Origin: CAZMXI01 sp964570205
Lineage (GTDB): Bacteria; Planctomycetota; Phycisphaerae; Tepidisphaerales; Tepidisphaeraceae
Direction of reading: 5' to 3'
Assembly (NCBI GenBank): GCA_964570205.1
Contig: CAZMXI010000032.1
Coordinates: forward strand, 1-32,830
DNA length: 32,830 nucleotides
In this document: in pieces, positions 21,916-29,291 of the stretch
Layout of the letters: each line of letters begins with the position of its first letter
Position numbering within the stretch: the stretch's first letter is position 1
Notes under the pieces: generated by a model
What the model saw: the letters and a program-made list of their open reading frames with translations, nothing else
What the model was told of the DNA's origin: nothing
Databases searched by the model: none
Translations under genes and position numbers: made by a program

Positions 21916-23469
21916 ATTCCGTTCATCAAATATCCTCAGATCATCCAAGGTGGCATGGGCGTTGGCGTGTCCGGCTGGCCTTTGGCCCGTGCCGTATCGC
22001 GAATGGGCCAACTTGGCGTGGTCTCAGGAACCGCATTGGCGATCATTTTGGCGCGTCGACTGGAGTTGGGTGATCCGGGCGGCCATATGCGTCGCGCGAT
22101 GGATCATTTCCCCTATCCGCACATTGCGCATCGCGTCCTGGAGCAATTCTACATCTCGGGCGGCAAGCGGCCCCATGAAGCGTTCGGGCCATTGCCCCTG
22201 CCGCGCGTTCCTCTGACCGATGACTTGGCGGAACTGACAGTCCTGGCCAATTTCGCCGAGGTCTACCTCGCCAAGTCGGGTCATCATGGCCTGGTTGGAG
22301 TCAATTACCTGGAGAAAATCCAGATTCCGACGCTGCCGTCGCTCTACGGCGCCATGTTGGCCGGCGTTGACTATGTGCTGATGGGCGCTGGCGTTCCCCG
22401 CGCCATTCCGGGCATTCTGGATCGCTTTGCCAACGGCGAGGGAGCGAGTCTTGCGGTGGACGTCGCGGGTTTGGCCGCGGGCGAGCAGGTGTTGTGCGAG
22501 TTTGATCCCCAGAAACTCTTTGGCGCAGCGCCCCGTCTTCGGCGGCCGCAGTTCATCGCCATTGTCAGCTCGTCCAGCCTCGCCCAGGCTCTGGCGAGGA
22601 AGTCCAGCGGCCAGGTTAACGGCTTTGTCGTTGAGGGGCCGTCCGCCGGCGGACATAACGCGCCGCCCCGCGGACCGCTGCACCTGAACGATCGAGGCGA
22701 GCCGATCTACACGGATCGCGATGCGCCCGATCTGGAGCGTATCCGGGAATTGAACCTGCCGTTCTGGATGGCGGGTCTGTTTGCCGATCCGCAACGACTG
22801 GCTGAGGCCAGAAGCCTAGGCGCCGAGGGCGTGCAGGTCGGGACCGCGTTTGCCTTCTGCGAGGAATCAGGGCTGACGCCCGAACTGAAGCAGCGGGTGA
22901 TCGAGGCGGCGATCTCCGGGCAGGTCGATGTCGTCACGGCCGCACAGCTATCGCCAACGGGTTTCCCGTTCAAGGTGGTGCAACTGGAGGGAACCCTTTC
23001 GGACGCCGCCACCTATGACTCGCGGCGTCGGGGATGCGACCTGGGGTACCTGCGGTCGGCCTATCGCCAGCCCGACGGCACGGTCGGGTATCGGTGTCCC
23101 GCAGAACCGGTCTCGCAATATGTATCGAAAGGTGGCGACGTGGCCGACACCTGCGGCCGGGTGTGCCTCTGCAATGGGCTTCTGGCGGCCATTGGCCTGG
23201 GCAAGCGCTGCGCGGAAGGCGAGATCGAGAAGCCTGTGTTGACCGCAGGCGAGGATGTGCGGCATGTTGCCCGATTCCTCAAGTTACCCTCTCATACCTA
23301 CAGCGCCGCCGATGTGCTGGACTACTTGCTCGGTGATTCTTCGGTAGTGGTGCCCGCAGATGGCGAGGTTGACCGCGATAGGGAAGAGCCTCGGCCGGCG
23401 CACCGCAGCCCAGGCCAGCAGCTTCCAGTACTGAAACCTCTCTCGGCCGATGATGCCCAGCCGGAATAG
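21916..23469 (+). CDS. Nitronate monooxygenase-like FMN enzyme with probable ATT start
   Basis: This is a TIM-barrel flavoprotein of the 2-nitropropane dioxygenase/nitronate monooxygenase family, which oxidises alkyl nitronates. Conserved parts: IIQGGMGVGVSGWPLARAVS at the start (FMN-binding first strand), GANY-like GLVGVNYL, VVEGPSAGGHNAPP (catalytic His and phosphate loop) and GAEGVQVGTAFAFCEES. The residues before the first ATG (21955) include IPFIKYPQIIQGG, needed for the first strand, but no ATG, GTG or TTG lies between the preceding TAG (21904-21906) and 21955. ATT at 21916 has AGGCGG five bases upstream and is the best candidate start (517 residues). The natural family end is near DVLDYLLG (about 23334); the last 45 residues are a non-conserved extension lying antisense to the radical SAM gene. 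A sequencing error at the start is the main alternative. Confidence 0.82.
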   Translation: MPFIKYPQIIQGGMGVGVSGWPLARAVSRMGQLGVVSGTALAIILARRLELGDPGGHMRRAMDHFPYPHIAHRVLEQFYISGGKRPHEAFGPLPLPRVPLTDDLAELTVLANFAEVYLAKSGHHGLVGVNYLEKIQIPTLPSLYGAMLAGVDYVLMGAGVPRAIPGILDRFANGEGASLAVDVAGLAAGEQVLCEFDPQKLFGAAPRLRRPQFIAIVSSSSLAQALARKSSGQVNGFVVEGPSAGGHNAPPRGPLHLNDRGEPIYTDRDAPDLERIRELNLPFWMAGLFADPQRLAEARSLGAEGVQVGTAFAFCEESGLTPELKQRVIEAAISGQVDVVTAAQLSPTGFPFKVVQLEGTLSDAATYDSRRRGCDLGYLRSAYRQPDGTVGYRCPAEPVSQYVSKGGDVADTCGRVCLCNGLLAAIGLGKRCAEGEIEKPVLTAGEDVRHVARFLKLPSHTYSAADVLDYLLGDSSVVVPADGEVDRDREEPRPAHRSPGQQLPVLKPLSADDAQPE

Positions 23470-24792
23470 GGAACGCAAGAAAGCCTGGACTCGCTCGCGA
23501 TCCAGCCGCATGATGATGGGGGGCCGCTGATACTCCCGCAAGAACTGCCTGATCCTTGCGTAGTACTGCTTGGGTGTGTAGATCGACTGGATGATGTTCC
23601 GGTAGCCCCGGCGCAACGGTTCCATCCCCATGGATGGGAGGATGTTGGTGTCGCCGTCGGCGTTGTTGCCCGTGCTGCTGCCGAGCACTCGCCCTTCGTG
23701 AGAAAGCCGCTGGTAGAGGCGCGTACCCGGAAAGGCTTGAAGCAGACCGACCATGGCCGTCACAATGCCGCTTTCCTGAATGAACCTGACCTGCTGTTGA
23801 AAGACCGTGGCCGGGTCGCTGTCGAAACCCACAATAAACCCAGCCTGCACCTGCAGGCCGGAACGCTGGAGTCGCCTGACATCGTGCACGAGATCGCGAT
23901 GCTCATTCTGTCTCTTGCCGCACTCGGCCAGGCCGGCGGGATTGGGCGTCTCGATGCCCACGAATACTGTGTCAAAGCCTGCTTGCGCCATCCGTTGTGT
24001 CAATTGCTCGTCGCCGGCGAGGTTCATCGAGGCCTGCGTCAGGAAGGAGACCGGCCCATGGGTTCGCTGCCACGAGATCAGCGCGGGCAGCAATTCATCG
24101 CGCGCGGCCCGACGATCGCCGATGAGGTTATCATCCACGAAGAAAACGGGGCCTTTCCATCTGCGGGCCTGGAGGGCATCGAGCTCTGCAATGATCTGTC
24201 GCGAGGTTTTCGTGCGAGGCCGACGGCCGAGAAGCGCTGTGACATTGCAGAAGTCGCAGCCATACGGACATCCCCGGGAGAACTGCACGCCCATGGAGAC
24301 ATAGGCTTTGAAGTCCAGCAGTTCCCAGAGCGGGATGGGACTCCGGCTCATGTCGGCAAACTCGTCGGTCTGGTAGAGGCGTTGCGCGCGGCCGACCGCC
24401 AGGTCGGCGAGGAATCGCGGCAGCGTCAGCTCCGCCTCGTTCAGCACGAAGTGATCGACTTCGGGAAACAGGTCGTGTTCGTAGGTGAACAAGGGCCCAC
24501 CGGCGATGACGGTCTTGCCGGCGGCCTTGGCGGCACGAGCGATCGCATGGGCCGATTCCCTTTGCACGGTCATTCCACTGATGAGAACGAGATCCGCCCA
24601 GTTCAAGTCGTGTGTGGTCAGCTTAGCCACGTTTAGATCGACCAGCCGCTTGATCCACTCTGTGGGCAACAGGGCCGCCACGGTCAACAACCCCAGGGGC
24701 GGCGTGAAGGCATTCTTCCGCATGAATCTCAAGGCGTGCCTGAGACTCCAGAATGTGTCGGGGAACTTGGGATGAACAAGCAAGACCCGCAT
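23284..24792 (-). CDS. B12-binding radical SAM protein (DUF4070-type C-terminus)
   Basis: This protein of 502 residues has a cobalamin-binding-like N-terminal domain (about 1-140, LVLISGMTVQRESAHAIARAAKAAG, VIAGGPLFT) followed by the radical SAM core with the 4Fe-4S motif RGCPYGCDFC (C175, C179, C182). The core continues with VFFVDDNLIGDRRAARDELLP and VGIETPNPAGL. The C-terminal region (QSIYTPKQYYARIRQFL ... LAICGHHYRRITEQV) fits DUF4070. Such enzymes are often methyltransferases, for example hopanoid methylases, but the substrate here is unknown. ATG 24792 (MRVLLVHPKFPDTFW) is chosen because a -10 box lies 6 nt upstream and the 14 upstream residues are not conserved. Its 3' end overlaps the nitronate monooxygenase-like gene by 186 bp, tail to tail. 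It is divergent from threonine ammonia-lyase. Confidence 0.9.
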   Translation of the reverse strand: MRVLLVHPKFPDTFWSLRHALRFMRKNAFTPPLGLLTVAALLPTEWIKRLVDLNVAKLTTHDLNWADLVLISGMTVQRESAHAIARAAKAAGKTVIAGGPLFTYEHDLFPEVDHFVLNEAELTLPRFLADLAVGRAQRLYQTDEFADMSRSPIPLWELLDFKAYVSMGVQFSRGCPYGCDFCNVTALLGRRPRTKTSRQIIAELDALQARRWKGPVFFVDDNLIGDRRAARDELLPALISWQRTHGPVSFLTQASMNLAGDEQLTQRMAQAGFDTVFVGIETPNPAGLAECGKRQNEHRDLVHDVRRLQRSGLQVQAGFIVGFDSDPATVFQQQVRFIQESGIVTAMVGLLQAFPGTRLYQRLSHEGRVLGSSTGNNADGDTNILPSMGMEPLRRGYRNIIQSIYTPKQYYARIRQFLREYQRPPIIMRLDRERVQAFLRSLFRLGIIGRERFQYWKLLAWAAVRRPRLFPIAVNLAICGHHYRRITEQVVQHIGGAVGMRG

Positions 24793-24798
24793 ATATCG

Positions 24799-24804
24799 AT
24801 CATA
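24799..24804 (-). promoter_or_regulatory. -10 box directly before the radical SAM gene
   Basis: On the minus strand TATGAT ends 6 nt before ATG 24792, within an AT-rich, partly symmetrical stretch centred on ATCGAT. This suggests a leaderless start. Confidence 0.4.
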
Positions 24805-24862
24805 TACCTTGAGCGAGTTCCACGGCACCCACAAAATCGATTTCCCCGGGGGTGTCGTCGGA

Positions 24863-24868
24863 TATACT
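24863..24868 (+). promoter_or_regulatory. -10 box 8 nt before threonine ammonia-lyase
   Basis: TATACT ends exactly 8 nt before ATG 24877, and no ribosome-binding site is seen between them. No good -35 is found 16-18 bp upstream. The mRNA is probably leaderless. Confidence 0.4.
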
Positions 24869-24876
24869 CACCCGTC

Positions 24877-26109
24877 ATGACACACCCGGAGCTTGACGGC
24901 CTGCAGGTGACGGCGGCTTCCATCCTTGCCGCTCGCGAGCGCATCAGTGATGTTGTCTATCACAGTCCGTGCCCTTACTCGCTTAGCCTGTCACGCTTGT
25001 GTGGGTGCAAGGTCTACTGCAAGCTGGACCACCTCCAGATGACCGGCAGCTTCAAAGAACGCGGAGCGCGCAACAAACTGAAGCTGCTCGGCGACCGGCA
25101 GAAGCAGCGGGGCGTGGTGGCGGCGTCCGCAGGAAATCACGCGCTGGCATTGACTTACCATGGCAGGGATCTGGGCATCCGGGTGACCGTGGTCATGCCG
25201 AAGTGGGCGCCTCTGGTTAAGGTGGGCAACTGCCGTGCGCTGGGGGCGAATGTAATCCTGCATGGCGAAAGCTACGCCGACGCCCGACAGTATGCCATCG
25301 ACCATGCCCGGGCCGAGGGGATGACGTATATTCCCGGCTTCGACGATCCGGACATCATCGCGGGGCAGGGCACCATGGGGCTGGAGATTCTGGAGGATGT
25401 CCCGGACGTGGAGGTCGTGATCGTGCCTGTCGGCGGTGGAGGTCTGATTGCCGGAACGGCCCTGGCGGTCAAATCAGCCCGGCCGGAGGTGCGCGTCATC
25501 GGTGTCGAGCCGAAGAATGCGCCGACGATGCATGAGTCGTTGAAGGCGGGCGAGGTGCGAAAGATCCAGGTTCAGCCGACGCTGGCGGACGGCCTTGCCA
25601 TCGCCGAGGCGGGGCAGCTCTGCTTCCAGATCGTCCGGCGGCTGGTGGATGAGGTGCTTCTGGTGGATGAGCCGCAGATTGCCCGGTCGGTGTTGCGGCT
25701 GCTGGAGCATGAGAAGACGGTTGTCGAGGGCGCTGGCGCGGTGCCTCTGGCGGCGGCGATGAACCCGGAGCTTGGCCTGGCGGGCAAGAAAGTTGTGTTG
25801 GCGCTGTGTGGCGGGAACATCGATGTGACGGTGATTGCGCGCATCATCGAGCGCGGGTTGGCGGCGGATGGACGCTTGTGCCGCATCGTTGCCTACATCA
25901 GCGATCGGCCGGGCTCGCTGGCGCGGCTGCTGGCGGTGGTGGCCTCAACCGGAGCGAGCATCAAGGAGGTTTCTCACGACCGGAATTTCGGCCCTGCCGA
26001 TGTGGCTTACGTGCCGGCAAACTGTGTCCTGGAGACGAGGGACTTCGCTCACATTGAAGAGATTCATCGCACGTTGCGCGAAGCGGGAATCGAGTTCAGA
26101 GCGATGTAG
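24877..26109 (+). CDS. Threonine ammonia-lyase with C-terminal ACT domain
   Basis: This PLP enzyme deaminates threonine to 2-oxobutanoate, either for isoleucine synthesis or in catabolism. The 410 residues show the PLP lysine in GSFKERGARNKL (K60), substrate loop SAGNHA (84-89) and the phosphate-binding GGGGL (186-190). An ACT-like regulatory domain fills about 332-410 (RIVAYISDRPGSLARLLAVVASTGASIKEVSHDR). A single short ACT domain is typical of the TdcB/short biosynthetic type (about 400 residues) rather than long IlvA (about 510). No other isoleucine genes are in the window, so the pathway role is open. ATG 24877 has a -10 box 8 nt upstream; upstream in-frame residues are unrelated. The stop codon overlaps the end of the DUF502 gene by 14 bp, tail to tail. 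Confidence 0.95.
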   Translation: MTHPELDGLQVTAASILAARERISDVVYHSPCPYSLSLSRLCGCKVYCKLDHLQMTGSFKERGARNKLKLLGDRQKQRGVVAASAGNHALALTYHGRDLGIRVTVVMPKWAPLVKVGNCRALGANVILHGESYADARQYAIDHARAEGMTYIPGFDDPDIIAGQGTMGLEILEDVPDVEVVIVPVGGGGLIAGTALAVKSARPEVRVIGVEPKNAPTMHESLKAGEVRKIQVQPTLADGLAIAEAGQLCFQIVRRLVDEVLLVDEPQIARSVLRLLEHEKTVVEGAGAVPLAAAMNPELGLAGKKVVLALCGGNIDVTVIARIIERGLAADGRLCRIVAYISDRPGSLARLLAVVASTGASIKEVSHDRNFGPADVAYVPANCVLETRDFAHIEEIHRTLREAGIEFRAM

Positions 26110-26668
26110 CGCCGCCGGCCGGAATCGTGCCGGCCGGGATGTAGTTTCCGCCGGAGAGGATCATCTTGAACGCCTCCTCCGGCGTCATGTCAAGCAGGGT
26201 GCAGCGATCCAGCGGGACGAAGTAGAGTCGGCCGGAGGTGGGATTGGGCGCTGCGGGGACGAAGACACAGGTGGTGGTGTTGCTTCCCGAGACGGGCCTG
26301 CCGGTGCTGAAACCAATGACGCGCAGTCCGGCCTCGTCGGCGATGGAGACGACTTTCGTGAAAATGCCCTGTGCCCCATCCTGCGTCACGGTGATCTGTT
26401 TCCAGGCGGCGTACAACTCGCGAAGGCCGGGGATACGCGATAACGCCCGATCGACCAGGGCCATGAAGTACTTTCCGATGAGGCTGGTCACCAACAGCCC
26501 CAGCAGGTAGATGCCGACCAGCGCGATGGCGACACCCACGAACGGGATATCGATGCGGAACAGCTTGCGCGTCTCCGTCTCGACGTAGACGACAAGCAAC
26601 GCCGTCACCACAAGGGGAATCGCCGCCAGAACGCCCGCCAGGAACTTGTTGCGCAGATGGTCCTTCAT
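26096..26668 (-). CDS. DUF502 inner-membrane protein
   Basis: This protein of 190 residues has two N-terminal transmembrane segments (about 9-29, FLAGVLAAIPLVVTALLVVYV; and 43-66, FVGVAIALVGIYLLGLLVTSLIG). The conserved DUF502 block follows: DRALSRIPGLRELYAAWKQI, then GRPVSGSNTTTCVFVPAAPNPTSGRLYFVP. DUF502 proteins are widespread and of unknown function. ATG 26668 overlaps the stop of the upstream 546-residue gene (ATGA), so translation is coupled. The C-terminus converges with threonine ammonia-lyase with a 14-bp overlap. Confidence 0.92.
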   Translation of the reverse strand: MKDHLRNKFLAGVLAAIPLVVTALLVVYVETETRKLFRIDIPFVGVAIALVGIYLLGLLVTSLIGKYFMALVDRALSRIPGLRELYAAWKQITVTQDGAQGIFTKVVSIADEAGLRVIGFSTGRPVSGSNTTTCVFVPAAPNPTSGRLYFVPLDRCTLLDMTPEEAFKMILSGGNYIPAGTIPAGGATSL

Positions 26669-28305
26669 GGCTGAAGCAGCTTGAGGATGGAGTGAGCGGA
26701 AACGGCCGGCGCCGTTTTCGTGGTCGATTCGAGGCGGCCATCGACAGCACGCAGCGCGGCGGCCACCAGATCGGCCCTGGTCCGGGGGCGCCGCACAATC
26801 GGGCGGTTGAATGCCTGCACAGGATGAGCATGCGGCCAGGGCCACACATGCACCAGACCGCATGCGCCGGCCACGGCTCGCCGAAGTTCCTCACGTGAAC
26901 GGATGGGCCCCGCCCAATGCGACGACAGGTCGCCGGCTCCATTCCAGGATTCCCCCCAGATCAGGAAAGGAATGCCTTCGTGCATCAGTGCGCGGGCCAA
27001 GCCCTGGTGATAGGCCGGCAGGATCAGGGCTTCCATGAACAGCCGCGTGTCCACGGTGCTCGGGTCGACTGACAGGCGACGGATGCGCTCGATCAGGTAA
27101 GTTGCGGGGTCGTCGTTCAACACAAACGGATCAGTCAGCACTTCGTCGCGAATCAACTCCCAGAGCAACTGGTGGGTGGACAGGTCAAAAGGCTGTCTCG
27201 GGGTGGCAACATCGACGGTGTCGGCAATGATGGCAAGATGGAAGCTCTCGCCGCCGTGCGGTGGAATAATCTCCGCAGGCCACGTTCCGACCGCCACGCG
27301 AGGGCCCGGCCAGCCAGCCTCCTTCGCGGCATGGGTCAGGATCGGGTCCACCAGCAGCAGACCATCGGAGGCGGCGTCGGGCGAGTACAATGGAATCCGC
27401 GAACCGGTGATCCATGTGATCCAGGGGCGATCCGCCGACACAAGCCCCGGCAGGTCCGTCCGTCCGAGATTGGCCGCAACGATTGCGTCACATTCGGCCG
27501 CGGCCAGTGCGAGCCCCAGATGCGATGTGCTGGTCGGGGCGTCGCAATCCAGTGTCTGCCAGCACACCGAGGAGTTGTCCGCCAACGTGGACGCCAGCAC
27601 CGCTCCGGCATCGTTCCACAGGGAGAATCGGGATCCCGTGAGCAGGCAGACATTCCGCACTTGTCCGGTTTGATATCGCGGGCGGCGTGAGATGTCCTGA
27701 AGGACCGCCGCGCGCCGCGCATTCTCCTGGTGGATCGCGCCCTGGGCTCGTGAGACCATGAGTTGAAGCTCTTCGTCGTCCGCAAGGCCGGTTCGGATGA
27801 GTTGCTGCGGCGTGGACAGGCCGGGGTTCTCAGACAGGATATGCTGCAACTGATCGGGCCAATCGGCGCCTGCGGCGAGCCAGAGCCGTCGCCGGGCCAT
27901 GTGGGCCGAGAAATCGTCGCAGCAAAGGGTCACGGCGGCGGCGTCCGCGTCTGGGATCACCACGATCAAAGCCTGCTGCAATGGGAGCAGGCGATCGAGC
28001 AGGAATCGCACCTGCGCGGCATGCGCGGGAGCGAGGACGCATGCCGTTGTCCCGCCGCAGGCCAGGTTGCGGAACATCGTCTGGGCGGTCCGCATCGGCA
28101 GCGAGCAGCCTGAGTGCCACCGCCCGGCGCTGTCGCGGGCCGACAGGTATCCATCTCGGGCGTAAACCCATTCCAGTGATTCAGGCCACGTGAGCCGTCC
28201 GGCCAGCGCGGGCTGCATCTTGGCCAGCGCAGCGTCGTTGGCACGCCAGTTCTGGTGGGCGTGTTGCTCGGCATGGCTCAGGGCAGGGGCGCAGATTGTG
28301 CTCAA
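26665..28305 (-). CDS. Large protein of unknown function, possibly glycosyltransferase-like
   Basis: This cytosolic-looking protein of 546 residues has no signal peptide or clear membrane span. I do not recognise a definite family. The alternating strand/helix pattern (ALIVVIPDADAAAVTLCC, NVCLLTGSRFSLW, AIVAANLGRTDLPGLV, GIPFLIWGESWNG, CGLVHVWPWPHAHPVQAFNRPIV) suggests two Rossmann-like halves. The final block resembles the position where GT-B or CgeB-like glycosyltransferases have a nucleotide-sugar loop, but key motifs are not convincing. The start is TTG 28305, supported by a consensus AAGGAG six bases upstream; the first in-frame ATG would remove 29 residues. Its stop overlaps the DUF502 ATG (ATGA), so the two are coupled. 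It is divergent from dapF by 101 bp. Confidence 0.75.
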   Translation of the reverse strand: MSTICAPALSHAEQHAHQNWRANDAALAKMQPALAGRLTWPESLEWVYARDGYLSARDSAGRWHSGCSLPMRTAQTMFRNLACGGTTACVLAPAHAAQVRFLLDRLLPLQQALIVVIPDADAAAVTLCCDDFSAHMARRRLWLAAGADWPDQLQHILSENPGLSTPQQLIRTGLADDEELQLMVSRAQGAIHQENARRAAVLQDISRRPRYQTGQVRNVCLLTGSRFSLWNDAGAVLASTLADNSSVCWQTLDCDAPTSTSHLGLALAAAECDAIVAANLGRTDLPGLVSADRPWITWITGSRIPLYSPDAASDGLLLVDPILTHAAKEAGWPGPRVAVGTWPAEIIPPHGGESFHLAIIADTVDVATPRQPFDLSTHQLLWELIRDEVLTDPFVLNDDPATYLIERIRRLSVDPSTVDTRLFMEALILPAYHQGLARALMHEGIPFLIWGESWNGAGDLSSHWAGPIRSREELRRAVAGACGLVHVWPWPHAHPVQAFNRPIVRRPRTRADLVAAALRAVDGRLESTTKTAPAVSAHSILKLLQP

Positions 28306-28369
28306 CGATCGCTCCTTGATCGGTTTATCGGACCAACGGATCGCTGAACTTCAGCCCTGTTGCCCGCCT

Positions 28370-28398
28370 TTGGCCGGAACCGCGGTTTGAGCTATGAT
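28370..28398 (+). promoter_or_regulatory. dapF promoter, leaderless geometry
   Basis: TTGGCC (28370-28375), a 17-bp spacer and TATGAT (28393-28398) form a sigma70-type promoter whose -10 ends 8 nt before ATG 28407. Initiation 7-9 nt after the -10 would start the mRNA at or next to the AUG. Confidence 0.65.
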
Positions 28399-28406
28399 TC
28401 CGCTCC

Positions 28407-29291
28407 ATGAAGTTCACGAAGATGCACGGCATCGGCAACGACTATGTCTACGTCAACGGCTTCGAAGAGCGCGTGGCCGACCCGGCGAAGATCGCCATTG
28501 CCATTTCCGATCGCCATTTCGGCGTTGGCGGCGACGGCCTGGTGCTGATCCTGCCGTCCGAGCAGGCCGACGTGCGCATGCGCATGTTCAACGCCGATGG
28601 CTCCGAGGCCGAGATGTGCGGCAACGCCGTCCGGTGCGTGGCGAAGTACGCCTACGAGCACGGACTGAGCCGGAACAATCCGATGCGCATTCAGACCGGC
28701 AGGGGGGTGCTGACGCTGGCCTTGGATGTCAGTGGAGGCAGAGCGCGGGAGGTGACCGTGAACATGGGCCATCCGGTTCTGCCTCTGGCGGATATCCCGG
28801 TGGACCCGAATGCCGTTGACCGGATTGGGGATCATGAATACGCCGCCCGCGGGCTGGTCCTGCCGGTGGAAGTGGATGGCAGCCGAATCGAGTTCCGCGA
28901 GAGCCGTCTGCCCATGACGTTTGTCTCGATGGGCAACCCGCATGCGGTGATCTTTGCCGATGACGTGAGTTTGCTGGACCTGTCGCGGCTTGGTCCGGCC
29001 ATTGAGAACCACAAGGCTTTCCCGCGTCGGATCAACGTCCATTGGGCGAAGGCGCAGTCCTCCGACGAGTTGACGATGCGCACCTGGGAGCGCGGCAGCG
29101 GCATCACGCTGGCCTGTGGGACCGGCGCGTGCGCGGTCTGCGTGGCGGGCGTGTTGACGGGGCGAACCGGCCGCAAGGTGCTGGCGCACCTGCCCGGTGG
29201 CGACCTTAGGCTGGAATGGCGCGAAACCGACAACAATGTCTACATGACCGGACCGGCCACCGAAGTGTTCACGGGCGAATGGTCGGGATGA
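28407..29291 (+). CDS. dapF: Diaminopimelate epimerase
   Basis: DapF interconverts LL- and meso-diaminopimelate, giving the lysine precursor and the peptidoglycan cross-linking residue. The 294 residues are close to the usual 275-290. The two catalytic cysteines are in CGNAVRC (C71) and ACGTGAC (C237). Other family blocks are KMHGIGNDYVYV (5-16), GVGGDGL (39-45), MGNPHAV (175-181) and ERGSGITLACGTGA. The window contains no other dap genes. The start is fixed by the family N-terminus and by the promoter 8 nt upstream. Its last 52 bp overlap the end of the convergent PHP-domain gene. This supports a diaminopimelate-based metabolism in the host. Confidence 0.97.
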   Translation: MKFTKMHGIGNDYVYVNGFEERVADPAKIAIAISDRHFGVGGDGLVLILPSEQADVRMRMFNADGSEAEMCGNAVRCVAKYAYEHGLSRNNPMRIQTGRGVLTLALDVSGGRAREVTVNMGHPVLPLADIPVDPNAVDRIGDHEYAARGLVLPVEVDGSRIEFRESRLPMTFVSMGNPHAVIFADDVSLLDLSRLGPAIENHKAFPRRINVHWAKAQSSDELTMRTWERGSGITLACGTGACAVCVAGVLTGRTGRKVLAHLPGGDLRLEWRETDNNVYMTGPATEVFTGEWSG

